The notes beneath the pieces were generated by a model that saw only the letters and a program-made list of their open reading frames with translations, was not told the origin of the DNA and made no database searches. Of a stretch of 48,287 nucleotides of DNA, positions 16,228 through 24,415 are shown piece by piece. The stretch comes from DASYVD01 sp050693035. GTDB lineage: Bacteria > Actinomycetota > UBA4738 > CALAEC01. The position numbers and the translations under genes were made by a program. Position 1 is the first letter of the stretch. Every line of letters starts with the position of its first letter. The DNA lies in contig JBOGWB010000050.1 of NCBI GenBank assembly GCA_050693035.1, forward strand, positions 1 through 48,287, written 5' to 3'.

Positions 16228-16656
16228 TCAGCCCTTCGGGTACAGGATCAGCTGCGTGCAGCGGAAGAGGGCGATCCGCTTCCCCGAGCCCTCATCGGTC
16301 ACTTCGGCGTCCCACACTTGCGTGGTCCGCCCGCCGTGGACGAGCTGTGCCGCGCACAGGATGGCTCCCTCGAGGGTGGTACCGAGGAAGTTCGTCTGCA
16401 GCTCGACCGTGGTGAAGCCGACGGCGTCCTCCGGCAGCGTGGCGCGACAGCCGTAGCCACACGCGGTGTCTGCGAGGCCCACGACGGCGCCGGCGTGCAG
16501 GTAGCCGTTGGGGGCGATGTGCTTCCGCTCCACGCTGAGACGCATCCGGGTGGCGCCCCGTCGGACGTCGAGGACCTCGACCCCGAGGAACCCCGGGAAG
16601 CGGCCCTCTCCCACGGCGCGGAAAGCGTCGAGTTCGGCGGGGCTATCCTGGCTCAC
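16228..16656 (-). CDS. Hot-dog fold thioesterase (PaaI-like)
   Basis: A 142-residue hot-dog protein of the PaaI/YbgC-related thioesterase type. The motif PNGYLHAGAVVGLADTACG contains the His and Asp that mark the active site, with the VELQTNFLGTT strand following. Such enzymes hydrolyse acyl-CoA thioesters. The frame runs further upstream, but GTG 16656 is preferred: it has TATCCT 9 bases before it and gives a typical family length. It converges on the alpha/beta hydrolase gene and diverges from a small zinc-binding protein gene, with overlapping -10 elements. Confidence 0.82.
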   Translation of the reverse strand: MSQDSPAELDAFRAVGEGRFPGFLGVEVLDVRRGATRMRLSVERKHIAPNGYLHAGAVVGLADTACGYGCRATLPEDAVGFTTVELQTNFLGTTLEGAILCAAQLVHGGRTTQVWDAEVTDEGSGKRIALFRCTQLILYPKG

Positions 16657-16665
16657 GACGCTGAG

Positions 16666-16673
16666 AGGATACT
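16666..16673. promoter_or_regulatory. Overlapping divergent -10 elements
   Basis: The eight bases AGGATACT read as GATACT rightward (6 bases before ATG 16680) and TATCCT leftward (9 bases before GTG 16656). One AT-rich site could therefore start both leaderless transcripts, as in symmetric bidirectional promoters known from bacteria. Confidence 0.5.
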
Positions 16674-16679
16674 GCCGCG

Positions 16680-16946
16680 ATGCCCAGACGCCACCGCGCC
16701 GCCCGGGACCGGTTGTCGCCCGAGCCGTCACGCCCACCCCTGGGCGTTGCGCCCGTCTGGGCCCAGCGCGAGGGATTCACCGTCCGCCAGGTGACCGGGA
16801 GCAAGCCGTACCGGTGCCCGGGGTGCCAGCAGCCCATCCGGGCGGCGGTCCAACACCTGGTCGTGGTGCCCGACCGGGACCCCGACGACCGGCGGCACTG
16901 GCACACCGAGTGCTGGCGCCGAGAGCTGAGGCGTCTCGGGCGGTGA
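16680..16946 (+). CDS. Small putative zinc-binding protein (actinobacterial, unknown role)
   Basis: An 88-residue basic protein with CPGC at about residues 46-49 and HWHTECW at about 73-79, a Cys/His set that would bind one zinc. The pattern, with YRCPGCxxxI followed by DDRRHWHTECW, resembles small actinobacterial proteins often labelled ATP/GTP-binding without clear evidence. It may be a nucleic-acid-binding zinc finger. The ATG has GATACT 6 bases upstream and no ribosome binding site. Confidence 0.7.
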   Translation: MPRRHRAARDRLSPEPSRPPLGVAPVWAQREGFTVRQVTGSKPYRCPGCQQPIRAAVQHLVVVPDRDPDDRRHWHTECWRRELRRLGR

Positions 16947-16947
16947 C

Positions 16948-17982
16948 TCAGAGGGATAGTCCGAGCTGAACGGGCTGGGGCGCCTGCGGCGGGCCGGAGA
17001 CCCAGCGGGCTTTCCGGGCGGACGCTCCGCCGACGCCGAATCGGCGGGCCAGCTTCCGAACCTTCTCGGCGATCTCCTGCTGGTAGGCCTTGGGAGCGTA
17101 CGCTCGGTCGCCGTAGAGCTCGCGGTACTTCGGGACGAGGTCGGGGTGGCGCTCCCGGAGCCACTTCATGAACCACTCCCTGGAGCCTCCCTTGCGCAGG
17201 TGGAGGACGATGGGCATCACGTGCGTGGCCTTCGCTTCGGCGATGGCCCGGACCGTCTCGGTCATCGCTTCATCCATGTCGGAGAGGAACGGGAGAATGG
17301 GAGCCATGAGGACCCCGCAAGAGACTCCAGCCTCGTTCAGCTTCCGAACCGCGACGAGACGCCTCAACGGGTTGGGAGTACCGGGTTCAACTACTCTCCA
17401 AAGCTCTCGATCCACCGAGCCGACGGAGAAATTTGTGGCGACCTCGGTGACGCGGGCGCATTTCTGCAGCAGATCGATGTCCCGGAGGATCAGTGTGCCC
17501 TTGGTGAGGATGGAGAACGGGTTGCCGAAATCGCGCAGCCCCTCGAGGATCCCCCCCATCAGGCGATATCGGCCCTCGGCCCGCTGGTAGGGGTCAACGT
17601 TGGTCCCCATGGCGATGTGGTCCCCCTCCCACTTCGAGGCGGAGAGCTCCTTCCGCAAGAGCTCGGGGGCATTGACCTTCACGACGATCCGCGAATTGAA
17701 GTCCTCTCCGTAGTCGAAGTCCAAGTACGTATGAGTCTTCCGAGCGAAGCAGAAAAAGCACTGCATTGTGCATCCCCGATAGGGATTGATGGTCCACCGG
17801 AACGGCACGTACGAGGCGTCGGGGACTCGGTTGATGATCGACTTCGCCCGAACCTCGTAGAACGTGATCCCCCGGAACTCCGGCGTGTCGAAGGTACGAA
17901 CCACGGCGCCCTGCTCGAACAGGGGCACCGTGACCCGGTCGTCCTCCGGGCGAACGTCCAGGCGAAGGTTATCCCAGCGCAT
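16948..17982 (-). CDS. Rv2578c-like radical SAM protein
   Basis: A 344-residue radical SAM enzyme. The iron-sulfur cluster motif CX3CX2C is in RGCTMQCFFCFA at about residues 61-70, next to NPYRGC, a hallmark of the SPL-related Rv2578c group common in actinobacteria. The barrel continues through TNVDPYQ and SILTKGTLILRD. The C-terminal 60 residues are basic. No intein is inserted, although some relatives carry one. GGAGGT lies 3-8 bases before the ATG at 17982. The substrate is unknown; relatives resemble spore photoproduct lyase and Elp3-like proteins. Confidence 0.88.
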   Translation of the reverse strand: MRWDNLRLDVRPEDDRVTVPLFEQGAVVRTFDTPEFRGITFYEVRAKSIINRVPDASYVPFRWTINPYRGCTMQCFFCFARKTHTYLDFDYGEDFNSRIVVKVNAPELLRKELSASKWEGDHIAMGTNVDPYQRAEGRYRLMGGILEGLRDFGNPFSILTKGTLILRDIDLLQKCARVTEVATNFSVGSVDRELWRVVEPGTPNPLRRLVAVRKLNEAGVSCGVLMAPILPFLSDMDEAMTETVRAIAEAKATHVMPIVLHLRKGGSREWFMKWLRERHPDLVPKYRELYGDRAYAPKAYQQEIAEKVRKLARRFGVGGASARKARWVSGPPQAPQPVQLGLSL

Positions 17983-18057
17983 GGGACCTCCAAGGGTAGA
18001 ACACCCGTTCGGAGAAGCACAAGGGGGTAATTCCACGGGTGGAAGGCGGTCCACCTG

Positions 18058-18063
18058 TATGAT
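18058..18063 (+). promoter_or_regulatory. -10 element upstream of the HicB-like/HTH gene
   Basis: TATGAT, a strong -10 match, ends 9 bases before GTG 18073. It faces away from the radical SAM gene and implies a leader of at most a few bases. Confidence 0.5.
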
Positions 18064-18072
18064 GCTGTCATC

Positions 18073-18459
18073 GTGGCCAGACAGCGGCTGCCCGCCCAGG
18101 TCCGGATCAGCATGCGCCAGGACCCCGACGGCCGGTGGCGGGCCGCCTCCCCGGACGGGCGGGTGGCCGCCTCGGCCCAATCCCGAGAGTCGTGCCTGAG
18201 GAGCGTCCGCCAGCAGGCCGCGGGCCGCACCGTGCTCCTCGTGGAGGTGTGGCCGAAGCTGGTCGGAGTGGCCGAGGCCGCCGAGCTCCTCGGCTGGGAC
18301 AAGCGCCGCGTGGTCACCTACGTCGACCGGGGGGCCTTCCCGCCCCCGATCGCGGCCCTGGCGGGCGGACGCGTCTGGGCTCTGGACGACGTCCGGGAGT
18401 TCGCGAGAGCGTTCCGGGCCCGCCAGCGGGCCCGATCCCGGAGGCTGGGGGAACGGTGA
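18073..18459 (+). CDS. HicB-like domain fused to a helix-turn-helix
   Basis: A 128-residue basic protein. Residues 8-50 (VRISMRQDPDGRWRAASPDG and following) resemble the small beta-alpha HicB fold of antitoxins. Residues 62-118 contain a MerR/excisionase-like helix-turn-helix: VGVAEAAELLGWDKRRVVTY, then a wing and WALDDVREFARAF. It is probably a DNA-binding regulator. No HicA-like toxin gene is adjacent, so a toxin-antitoxin role is not shown. The HTH call is fairly secure, the HicB similarity is by eye only. Confidence 0.65.
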   Translation: MARQRLPAQVRISMRQDPDGRWRAASPDGRVAASAQSRESCLRSVRQQAAGRTVLLVEVWPKLVGVAEAAELLGWDKRRVVTYVDRGAFPPPIAALAGGRVWALDDVREFARAFRARQRARSRRLGER

Positions 18460-18485
18460 GAGGCGGCGACCCGGCCGGGTTTGGG

Positions 18486-18504
18486 TAAACTTACTGACCG
18501 GTAA
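18486..18504 (+). promoter_or_regulatory. -10 element and TetR-like operator before the SCP2 gene
   Basis: TAAACT at 18486-18491 could be a -10. It abuts the interrupted palindrome TTAC-n6-GTAA (18491-18504), a shape common among TetR-family operators that control lipid genes. The regulator is not in the window. AGGAGG at 18532-18537 is the ribosome binding site of the gene downstream. Confidence 0.35.
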
Positions 18505-18542
18505 CAACTGGCCCGCGGACCCCCGAGACGAAGGAGGCACAG

Positions 18543-18926
18543 GTGGGTGTGAAGTTCCTATCAGACGAGTGGGCGGCGGCCGTCACGGACGCGCTGAACT
18601 CGAACGATCAGTTCAAGCAGGCTGCCGGGTCGCATTCGGCCAAGATCCAGAACGTTGTCAGCGCCTCGGACGGCGAGGTCAAGTACTACTTCCAGATCCA
18701 GGATGGAAAGGCCGAGGTCTCCCTGGGCGAGATCGATGGCGCAGAGGCCACCATCAGCCAGGACTACGACACCGCCGTGGCGCTGATGAAGAACGAGCTG
18801 TCGGCGACGGCCGCCTACATGAGCGGACGAATCCGCATCAACGGTGACCTCATGAGGCTGATGCAGCTCCAGGGAGTCATCGGCACGCTGCCGCAGGCCA
18901 TCAAGGACATCGACGTCGAGTACTGA
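18543..18926 (+). CDS. SCP2 sterol-binding domain protein
   Basis: A 127-residue single-domain SCP2 protein. The hydrophobic-pocket fold is recognised by YYFQIQDGKAEVSLGEIDGAE split into the strand and by the final helix MRLMQLQGVIGTLPQAI, with ATISQDYDTAVALMKNE between. Such proteins bind fatty acids, acyl-CoA or other lipids in the cytoplasm. GTG 18543 lies 5 bases after AGGAGG; another GTG is two codons further. The likely operator ahead suggests lipid-responsive control. Confidence 0.85.
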   Translation: MGVKFLSDEWAAAVTDALNSNDQFKQAAGSHSAKIQNVVSASDGEVKYYFQIQDGKAEVSLGEIDGAEATISQDYDTAVALMKNELSATAAYMSGRIRINGDLMRLMQLQGVIGTLPQAIKDIDVEY

Positions 18927-18950
18927 GGAAAACCCCATCTGACCTGCGGT

Positions 18951-18980
18951 TTTACTCTTGTCAGGGTCCGCTCCTACAAT
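18951..18980 (+). promoter_or_regulatory. Promoter of the YgjP-like gene
   Basis: TTTACT (18951-18956) and TACAAT (18975-18980) are spaced by 18 bases. The -10 ends 10 bases before the ATG, so the leader would be only a few bases long. Confidence 0.45.
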
Positions 18981-18990
18981 CGGGGCGGCC

Positions 18991-19485
18991 ATGAAGATCG
19001 AGGTGGTCCGGAGTCCGCGGCGCCGGAAGACCATCACCGCGGAGCGGAAGAACGGGCGCGTGGTGGTCCGGCTCCCTGCCGGCATGACCAGGGCCGAGGA
19101 GCGATCCTGGGTCGACCGCATGGTTACCCGCCTCACCGAACGGGAGCGGGCCGAGCGCTTCAACCGAGGCCGGGATCTCCACCGGCGGGCCGATCTCATC
19201 AACCGCCGGTACTTTGGCGGCCGCCTTGAATGGCGGTCGCTTCGCTACGTGTCCAATCAGAGAGAGCGGTTCGGCTCCTGCACCCCCGACGATGGGACGA
19301 TCCGCCTCTCGTCGCGGGTGGCCGAGATGCCCTGGTGGGTGCGGGAATACGTGCTGATGCACGAGCTCGCTCACCTGATCGTGCCGTCGCACTCGCCGAG
19401 GTTCAAGCGACTGGTCGACAGGTATCCCCTGGCCGAGCGGGCCCGAGGGTTCCTCATCGCCAAAGGGATGGGCGAGGAAGCATAG
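18991..19485 (+). CDS. YgjP-like (DUF45) metallopeptidase-domain protein
   Basis: A 164-residue protein of the YgjP/SprT-like group. The zinc motif is H124-E125-L-A-H128 in MHELAHLIVPSHSPRFKRL, where the later His is the expected third ligand. The upstream sequence RRKTITAERKNGRVVVRLP is typical of the family N-terminus, and NQRERFGSCTPDDGTIRLS precedes the active site as in relatives. It is shorter than E. coli YgjP. Proteolytic activity has not been established for most members. ATG 18991 is chosen for the family-like start and the promoter position; an upstream TTG is possible but unlikely. Confidence 0.85.
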   Translation: MKIEVVRSPRRRKTITAERKNGRVVVRLPAGMTRAEERSWVDRMVTRLTERERAERFNRGRDLHRRADLINRRYFGGRLEWRSLRYVSNQRERFGSCTPDDGTIRLSSRVAEMPWWVREYVLMHELAHLIVPSHSPRFKRLVDRYPLAERARGFLIAKGMGEEA

Positions 19486-19521
19486 GGACACCTCCGGACG
19501 GACCCTGGCGCTCCGGAGCCC

Positions 19522-20145
19522 TCAGGGGAACGTTCCGTACAGGCGGTCTCCGAAGTCTCCGATGCCCGGGAGGATGTAGCCCCGGTCGTTGAGCTGGCGA
19601 TCGAGTGCGGCCCCGTACACCTGGATCTCGGGGTGCGCCTCTTCCATGGCCTTCACCCCCTCGGGGGCGGCCACGATGCACACCATCCGGAGGCCGGCGG
19701 GACCCTTGGTCCTGATGCTCTGGCATGCCCGCACGGCGGAGCCGCCGGTGGCAAGCATCGGATCGAGGAGGACGACCTCCCTCCCCTCGAGCGGGGGTAG
19801 CTTCTCGTAGTACTCCGACGGCTGGAGGGTCTCCTCGTCCCGTTCGAGCCCGATGTAGCCCACGGAAACGGTGGGGAAGAGGTCGGTGACCGCCTCCAGC
19901 ATGCCCAGGCCGGCGCGCAGGATGGGGATGGCCACCAGGTCCGCCGTGAGCACACTGCCGTCGGCGGGCTCGAGGGGCGTGGGGACCTCACGCGAGGCCG
20001 TCGGCAGGTCTCGCGTCGCCTCGAGGATCAGGGCGGCGGTGAGCCGCTTGGTGAGGATCCGGAAAACCGACGGCGGCGTGGCCTCGTCACGCAACCTCGT
20101 CAGGAGGTCCTGAGCAAGGGGATGGTGGACCACCGTGAGGGGCAT
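19522..20145 (-). CDS. upp: Uracil phosphoribosyltransferase
   Basis: A 207-residue enzyme that makes UMP from uracil and PRPP. The PRPP loop is LLDPMLATGGSA and the uracil-binding C-terminus is RGYILPGIGDFGDRLYGT; the length is exactly that of the family (about 208). On the minus strand TACGAT ends 9 bases before the ATG. It is divergent from a nucleoside and polyamine uptake island, so it may reuse the base released by the hydrolase there; that link is an inference. Confidence 0.95.
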   Translation of the reverse strand: MPLTVVHHPLAQDLLTRLRDEATPPSVFRILTKRLTAALILEATRDLPTASREVPTPLEPADGSVLTADLVAIPILRAGLGMLEAVTDLFPTVSVGYIGLERDEETLQPSEYYEKLPPLEGREVVLLDPMLATGGSAVRACQSIRTKGPAGLRMVCIVAAPEGVKAMEEAHPEIQVYGAALDRQLNDRGYILPGIGDFGDRLYGTFP

Positions 20146-20291
20146 GGCGGCCGTATCGTACTCAGTCGCGGCGGCTCCCCGCATCCGCCCCGGGCGTGGC
20201 ATCTGCCGCCCCGTCCCATGCCGGGTGTTCGCTTTGGCCGCGGCGGAGCGTGCTTGGCCTGGTCCCCTGAAGCACACTCACACCCGCTGAA

Positions 20292-21458
20292 GTGACGCTG
20301 CACACGGAGGGGGGCTCAGGGGGCGGGCTCCCGGACGTCGAGGTCCGGGAGGCCACGAAGTCGTTCGGCCCTGTCACGGCCGTCGACCGTGTCTCGTTCG
20401 CCGTGTCGCGGGGAGAGTTCTACTCCCTCCTCGGCCCGTCCGGCTGCGGGAAGACCACCACGCTTCGCCTGGTGGCGGGGTTCGAGCGGCCCGACTCCGG
20501 CCGTGTCTTCCTTCGGGGCAGCGACATCACTCCCCTTCCGCCCCACCGCCGCAACGTCAACACCGTCTTCCAGCACTACGCTCTGTTCCCCCATCTCTCC
20601 GTCTCCGACAACGTGGGGTACGGCCTCAGGCAGAAGGACCTGTCGCGAGAGGAAGCTCGCCGGCGCCTGGAGGAGGCTCTGGCCACCGTGCGACTGACCG
20701 AGCTCCGTGACCGGTATCCACGGGAGCTCTCCGGCGGCCAGCAGCAGCGGGTCGCGCTGGCCCGGGCCCTGGTGAACGAGCCAGCCGCCCTTCTGCTCGA
20801 CGAGCCCCTCGCGGCCCTCGACCTGAAATTGCGAAAGGCCATGCAGGGAGAGCTCAAGAGGCTCCAGGAGCGGGTGGGGATCACCTTTCTCTACGTGACC
20901 CACGACCAGGAGGAGGCGCTGACGCTGTCGGACCGGATCGCGGTCATGAACCAGGGCCGGATCCTCCAGGAGGGCACGCCACAGGAGATCTACGAGCGCC
21001 CCCGCTCGAAGTTCGTGGCGGACTTCATCGGGCAGACCAACTTCTTCGAGGGGGAAGTGGAGGACGCGGACGCCTCGGCCACGGTCGTGCGCGAGCAGGG
21101 CGGGTTCGTCCTCCGATGCGCCCCGGCGCCGTGGGTCTCGCGGGGCATGCGGGTGGCGGTGGCGGTCCGGCCCGAGAAGATCGCCCCGGCGAACGGTTCG
21201 GTGTCCGGGGCGAACCGTCTGTCGGGAACGCTCGTCCGCGTGACGTACCTCGGCGATCTGGTCCAGTACCACGTGGCCCTTCCCGGCGGGCGCGAGGTCG
21301 TGTGCCAGCGGCAGAACGAGGCGGACGACCCGGCCTCGGGATGGCGGGTCGGAGCCGAGGTGGGGTTGGCGTGGGAGGAGGCGAGCGCGCTGGTGCTCGA
21401 AGTGGAAGGTGTGGCGCAGGAAGAGGACCTTCGGTTGGTCGAGGAGGACCAGGGATGA
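20292..21458 (+). CDS. potA: Spermidine/putrescine-type ABC importer ATPase
   Basis: A 388-residue ATPase of the PotA type. It shows Walker A GPSGCGKTTT, Q-loop QHYALFPHL, signature LSGGQQQR, Walker B LLLDEPLAALD and the switch THDQEEA, followed by a TOBE domain at about 290-375. The GTG is the first possible start in the frame and lacks a clear ribosome binding site. The stop overlaps the next gene (ATGA). It would power the importer encoded by the next three genes; polyamine specificity is a family label and other substrates are possible. Confidence 0.9.
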   Translation: MTLHTEGGSGGGLPDVEVREATKSFGPVTAVDRVSFAVSRGEFYSLLGPSGCGKTTTLRLVAGFERPDSGRVFLRGSDITPLPPHRRNVNTVFQHYALFPHLSVSDNVGYGLRQKDLSREEARRRLEEALATVRLTELRDRYPRELSGGQQQRVALARALVNEPAALLLDEPLAALDLKLRKAMQGELKRLQERVGITFLYVTHDQEEALTLSDRIAVMNQGRILQEGTPQEIYERPRSKFVADFIGQTNFFEGEVEDADASATVVREQGGFVLRCAPAPWVSRGMRVAVAVRPEKIAPANGSVSGANRLSGTLVRVTYLGDLVQYHVALPGGREVVCQRQNEADDPASGWRVGAEVGLAWEEASALVLEVEGVAQEEDLRLVEEDQG

Positions 21459-22639
21459 CCCGGAGAAGGGAGGCAGGGATGGACCGGGAGCGGAAGCCGA
21501 CCGATCTGGAGCGGCTGCTGGCGGGGAGGAATCGGGTGTCGCGTCGGAGGTTCCTCCAGGCTACGGGGTACGGTTCCATGGCCGCGTTTCTGGCGGCCTG
21601 CGAGCGGCAGCTCGGTCGCCAACCTCGGGCCACCGGTGAGCCCGAACCCAGGCTGACCGGCGACATCGAGGACGAGCTGATCATCTACAACTGGTCCGCG
21701 TACCTGAACCCCGCCACGATCAAGGCGTTCGAGAGGGAGTTCGGGGTCAAGGTCCGCGCCACCGACTTCTACGAATCGAACGAAGAGATGATCGCCAAGC
21801 TCAAGGGCGGAGCCACCGGCTACGATCTGATCGCTCCGACCGGCAGCTACATCCCCGCCATGGCCGACGAGGGGCTCCTCATGCCCCTGGACCGCTCTCG
21901 CCTCCCGAACCTGACCAACGTCAACGAACGGTTCGTGGGGTTCGCCTGGGACCCGGAGAACCGTTACCACGTGCCCAAGGACTGGGGCACCACGGGCGTC
22001 GGCTTCCTGCAGAAGTTCGTGGACGAGGACGTCACCAGCTGGCGCCAGTTCTACGAGCTCGGCGAGAAGTACTCGGGCAAGTACACTGTGCTCGATTCGC
22101 AGTACGAGGTGGTCGGCTCGGCACTGAAGATGCTCGGATACTCCTACAACAGCGACAGTCAGGCGGAAGTGGACGAGGCCCTCGACGTCCTGATCCCCTT
22201 CAAGCCCCACATTGCCTCCATCACCTCCAGCCAGTACCGCCAGATGATGGGACGGGGCGAGATCTTCCTGGCGTTGGGCTGGAACGGCGACTTCTTCTAC
22301 GTGTACGAGGACCAGCCGTCCGTGAAGTACGTGGTCCCGGAGGAGGGAACGGAGTACTGGATCGACGTCTGGTCGGTCCCCGCGGATGCTCCGCACCCGG
22401 TGGCGGCCCACGAGTTCATGAACTGGATCCTCACACCCGAGAACCAGGGGCGGGAGACGAACTACACGTACTACGCGAGCTGCGTGACGGGAGCCGAGGA
22501 CCACACCATCAAGGCCATCGTGAACGATCCGGCGATCTACCCGCCGGCGGACGTCACCGACAAGCTGGAGCAGGCCATCTCGGAACCGCAGATCGTGCAG
22601 CTTCGCGCGGACGCCTGGAACCGGTTCCTAGCCGCATAG
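21455..22639 (+). CDS. potD: Pot-type extracellular substrate-binding lipoprotein
   Basis: A 394-residue binding protein. The N-terminus has a twin-arginine motif (SRRRFLQ, about residues 29-35) and a lipobox ending at C49 (AAFLAAC), so export through Tat and lipid anchoring are likely. The mature part begins ELIIYNWSAYLNPATI, the PotD/PotF opening, with WGTTGVGF and RGEIFLALGWNGD in the ligand cleft. ATG 21455 overlaps the potA stop; ATG 21479, with GGGAGG 5 bases upstream, is an equally good start and keeps the signal. It delivers ligand to PotBC. Confidence 0.88.
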   Translation: MTRRREAGMDRERKPTDLERLLAGRNRVSRRRFLQATGYGSMAAFLAACERQLGRQPRATGEPEPRLTGDIEDELIIYNWSAYLNPATIKAFEREFGVKVRATDFYESNEEMIAKLKGGATGYDLIAPTGSYIPAMADEGLLMPLDRSRLPNLTNVNERFVGFAWDPENRYHVPKDWGTTGVGFLQKFVDEDVTSWRQFYELGEKYSGKYTVLDSQYEVVGSALKMLGYSYNSDSQAEVDEALDVLIPFKPHIASITSSQYRQMMGRGEIFLALGWNGDFFYVYEDQPSVKYVVPEEGTEYWIDVWSVPADAPHPVAAHEFMNWILTPENQGRETNYTYYASCVTGAEDHTIKAIVNDPAIYPPADVTDKLEQAISEPQIVQLRADAWNRFLAA

Positions 22640-22652
22640 CAGTAAGGCGGGT

Positions 22653-23531
22653 GTGGCGGAGAGACGCGGGTCGAGTGTCGCCGAGCCTCGCGGGCTGATC
22701 GCGCCGGCGTGGGGCTACTACGGCGTGTTCTTCCTCGCGCCGCTCCTGATCATCGTGGCGTACGCGTTCGCCATCCGGACGGAGACCTTGCTGGGGATCC
22801 GGTTCGGCCTCTACACGGAGAGCTTTCAGACCCTGTGGGACCCGCTGTGGCTCCAGGTGTACAGGGACACGTTCGCGATGGCGCTCGTGGGGACGCTGGG
22901 CTGCCTGTTCGTCGGGTACCCGTTCGCGTACTGGTTGGCCACCAGGGTCCGAAACAAGAAGACCCTGCTCCTGATCCTGGTGGTGGTGCCGTTCTGGACC
23001 AGCATCCTGATCCGGACGTACGCCTGGCAGCTGATCCTCGCTCCTCGGGGGCCGTTGTCGGGCCTGCTCCAGGCGCTGCATCTCATCGCCAACCCGCTGG
23101 ACATCCTGTTCACGCGACGAGCGGTATTCATCGGACTGGTCTACGACTACCTGCCCTTGATGGTCTTCCCGCTGTTCGTGTCGATCGAGCGGATGGACCG
23201 CGGGCTGGTCGAGGCGTCGCGGGACCTCGGCGTTGGTCGGTGGGGAACGTTCTGGCGGGTGACGGTGCCGCTGACCCTGCCGGGCATCCTGACCGGGTGC
23301 CTCCTGGTGTTCGTCCCCATGACCGGGGAGTACGTCGTGCCCACCATCCTCGGCGGGGCCAAGCAGGCGCTGGTCGGGCCCCTCCTCGCGAACCAGTTCC
23401 TGGACGCGTTCAACTGGCCGTTCGGAGCGGCCATGTCCCTGGTGTTGGTGGTGTTCCTCTTGGTGGTCATCTTCCTGTACCTGAGGATCCTGGGCCGACG
23501 GGCCGAGGAGAACCTGGGGGCATCCCTGTGA
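22653..23531 (+). CDS. potB: Pot-type ABC importer permease PotB
   Basis: A 292-residue inner-membrane permease with six predicted helices. The EAA loop EASRDLGVGRWGTFWRVTVPLTLPGI is split around residue 190 and contacts the ATPase. TGEYVVPTILGG is conserved in PotB. The GTG start is 14 bases after the potD stop and there is no strong ribosome binding site. The stop overlaps the potC start (GTGA). Confidence 0.9.
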   Translation: MAERRGSSVAEPRGLIAPAWGYYGVFFLAPLLIIVAYAFAIRTETLLGIRFGLYTESFQTLWDPLWLQVYRDTFAMALVGTLGCLFVGYPFAYWLATRVRNKKTLLLILVVVPFWTSILIRTYAWQLILAPRGPLSGLLQALHLIANPLDILFTRRAVFIGLVYDYLPLMVFPLFVSIERMDRGLVEASRDLGVGRWGTFWRVTVPLTLPGILTGCLLVFVPMTGEYVVPTILGGAKQALVGPLLANQFLDAFNWPFGAAMSLVLVVFLLVVIFLYLRILGRRAEENLGASL

Positions 23532-24415
23532 GCCGCCGGACGGCTGCGCCCGATGCCGTCGCCCTACCACGGATCGGATCCGTGCTCCCCATGGACCGAA
23601 TCGTCGACGGGATGCTGCGCGCGGGGGGCGTCCTCGTCTACGCGTTCCTGTATGCCCCCATCCTGGTGGTGGTGATCTACGCGTTCAACGATTCCCGTCT
23701 GGTCGAGGTCTGGCGGGGCTTCGGTCTCTCCTGGTGGGGGGAGACGTGGCGGGACGAGAGCGTCCGCCGCGCGCTCGTCGTGTCCGCGTCCACGGCGTCC
23801 ACCAACGCGGTCGTCGCGACGGTGCTGGGGACCGCCGCGGCCGTCGGCCTTCGGAACGTGGGACGCCGGACTCGGGTGGCCTTCGACTCCCTCATGTTCT
23901 CCACGCTCATCGTCCCGGAGATCGTCATCGCCATCGCCTCCCTGCTGTTCTTCGTGACGATCGGGCTGCCGCTCGGCCCGGTGGCCATCGTCATCACTCA
24001 CGCCGTGTTCAACACCTCGGTGGTCACCCTGATCTGCCGGGCTCGCCTGGCCGGAATGGACCGGTCCTTGGAGGAGGCGTCCGCGGACCTTGGGGCGACC
24101 CGGTGGAGAACCTTCCGTCAGGTCACCTTTCCCCAGCTCTTCCCGGCCGTTCTGGCCGGAGGTCTCCTCGCGTTCACCTTCTCCTTCGACGACGTGGTGC
24201 TGTCCACGTTCGTGTCGTCACCGGGCTCCACGACCCTGCCGATCCGAGTGTTCTCGGAGCTTCGATTCGGGCTAAGCCCGAAGGCCAACGTCGTGGCCGC
24301 CTCCATGCTCGCCATCACGCTCACCGCCATCGTCACCGCTCAGATCCTGTTGCGGCGAGCGGGCCAACCGCCGGTTCCGGCGGGGAAGAAGGCGGAAGGT
24401 GCGGTGACCGCGTGA
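23528..24415 (+). CDS. potC: Pot-type ABC importer permease PotC
   Basis: A 295-residue permease with six helices, paired with PotB. The EAA loop is LEEASADLGATRWRTFRQVT followed by FPQLFP, and FSFDDVVLSTFVSSPGSTTLP is conserved in PotC. The GTG overlaps the potB stop, and its own stop overlaps the GTG of the regulator gene, so the genes are translationally coupled. Confidence 0.9.
   Translation: MSRRTAAPDAVALPRIGSVLPMDRIVDGMLRAGGVLVYAFLYAPILVVVIYAFNDSRLVEVWRGFGLSWWGETWRDESVRRALVVSASTASTNAVVATVLGTAAAVGLRNVGRRTRVAFDSLMFSTLIVPEIVIAIASLLFFVTIGLPLGPVAIVITHAVFNTSVVTLICRARLAGMDRSLEEASADLGATRWRTFRQVTFPQLFPAVLAGGLLAFTFSFDDVVLSTFVSSPGSTTLPIRVFSELRFGLSPKANVVAASMLAITLTAIVTAQILLRRAGQPPVPAGKKAEGAVTA

Noticed and set aside
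16948..17982. Possible intein in the Rv2578c-like radical SAM gene
   Set aside because: Some relatives carry one, but this protein is 344 residues and the family motifs are contiguous.
18929..18953. AAAACC/GGTTTT inverted repeat after the SCP2 gene as a terminator
   Set aside because: The stem is weak, AT-rich, with a 13-base loop and only a four-T end; not enough for a terminator call.
21116..21454. A longer N-terminus for the Pot binding protein
   Set aside because: It would hide the twin-arginine signal and lipobox inside the protein and overlaps potA.
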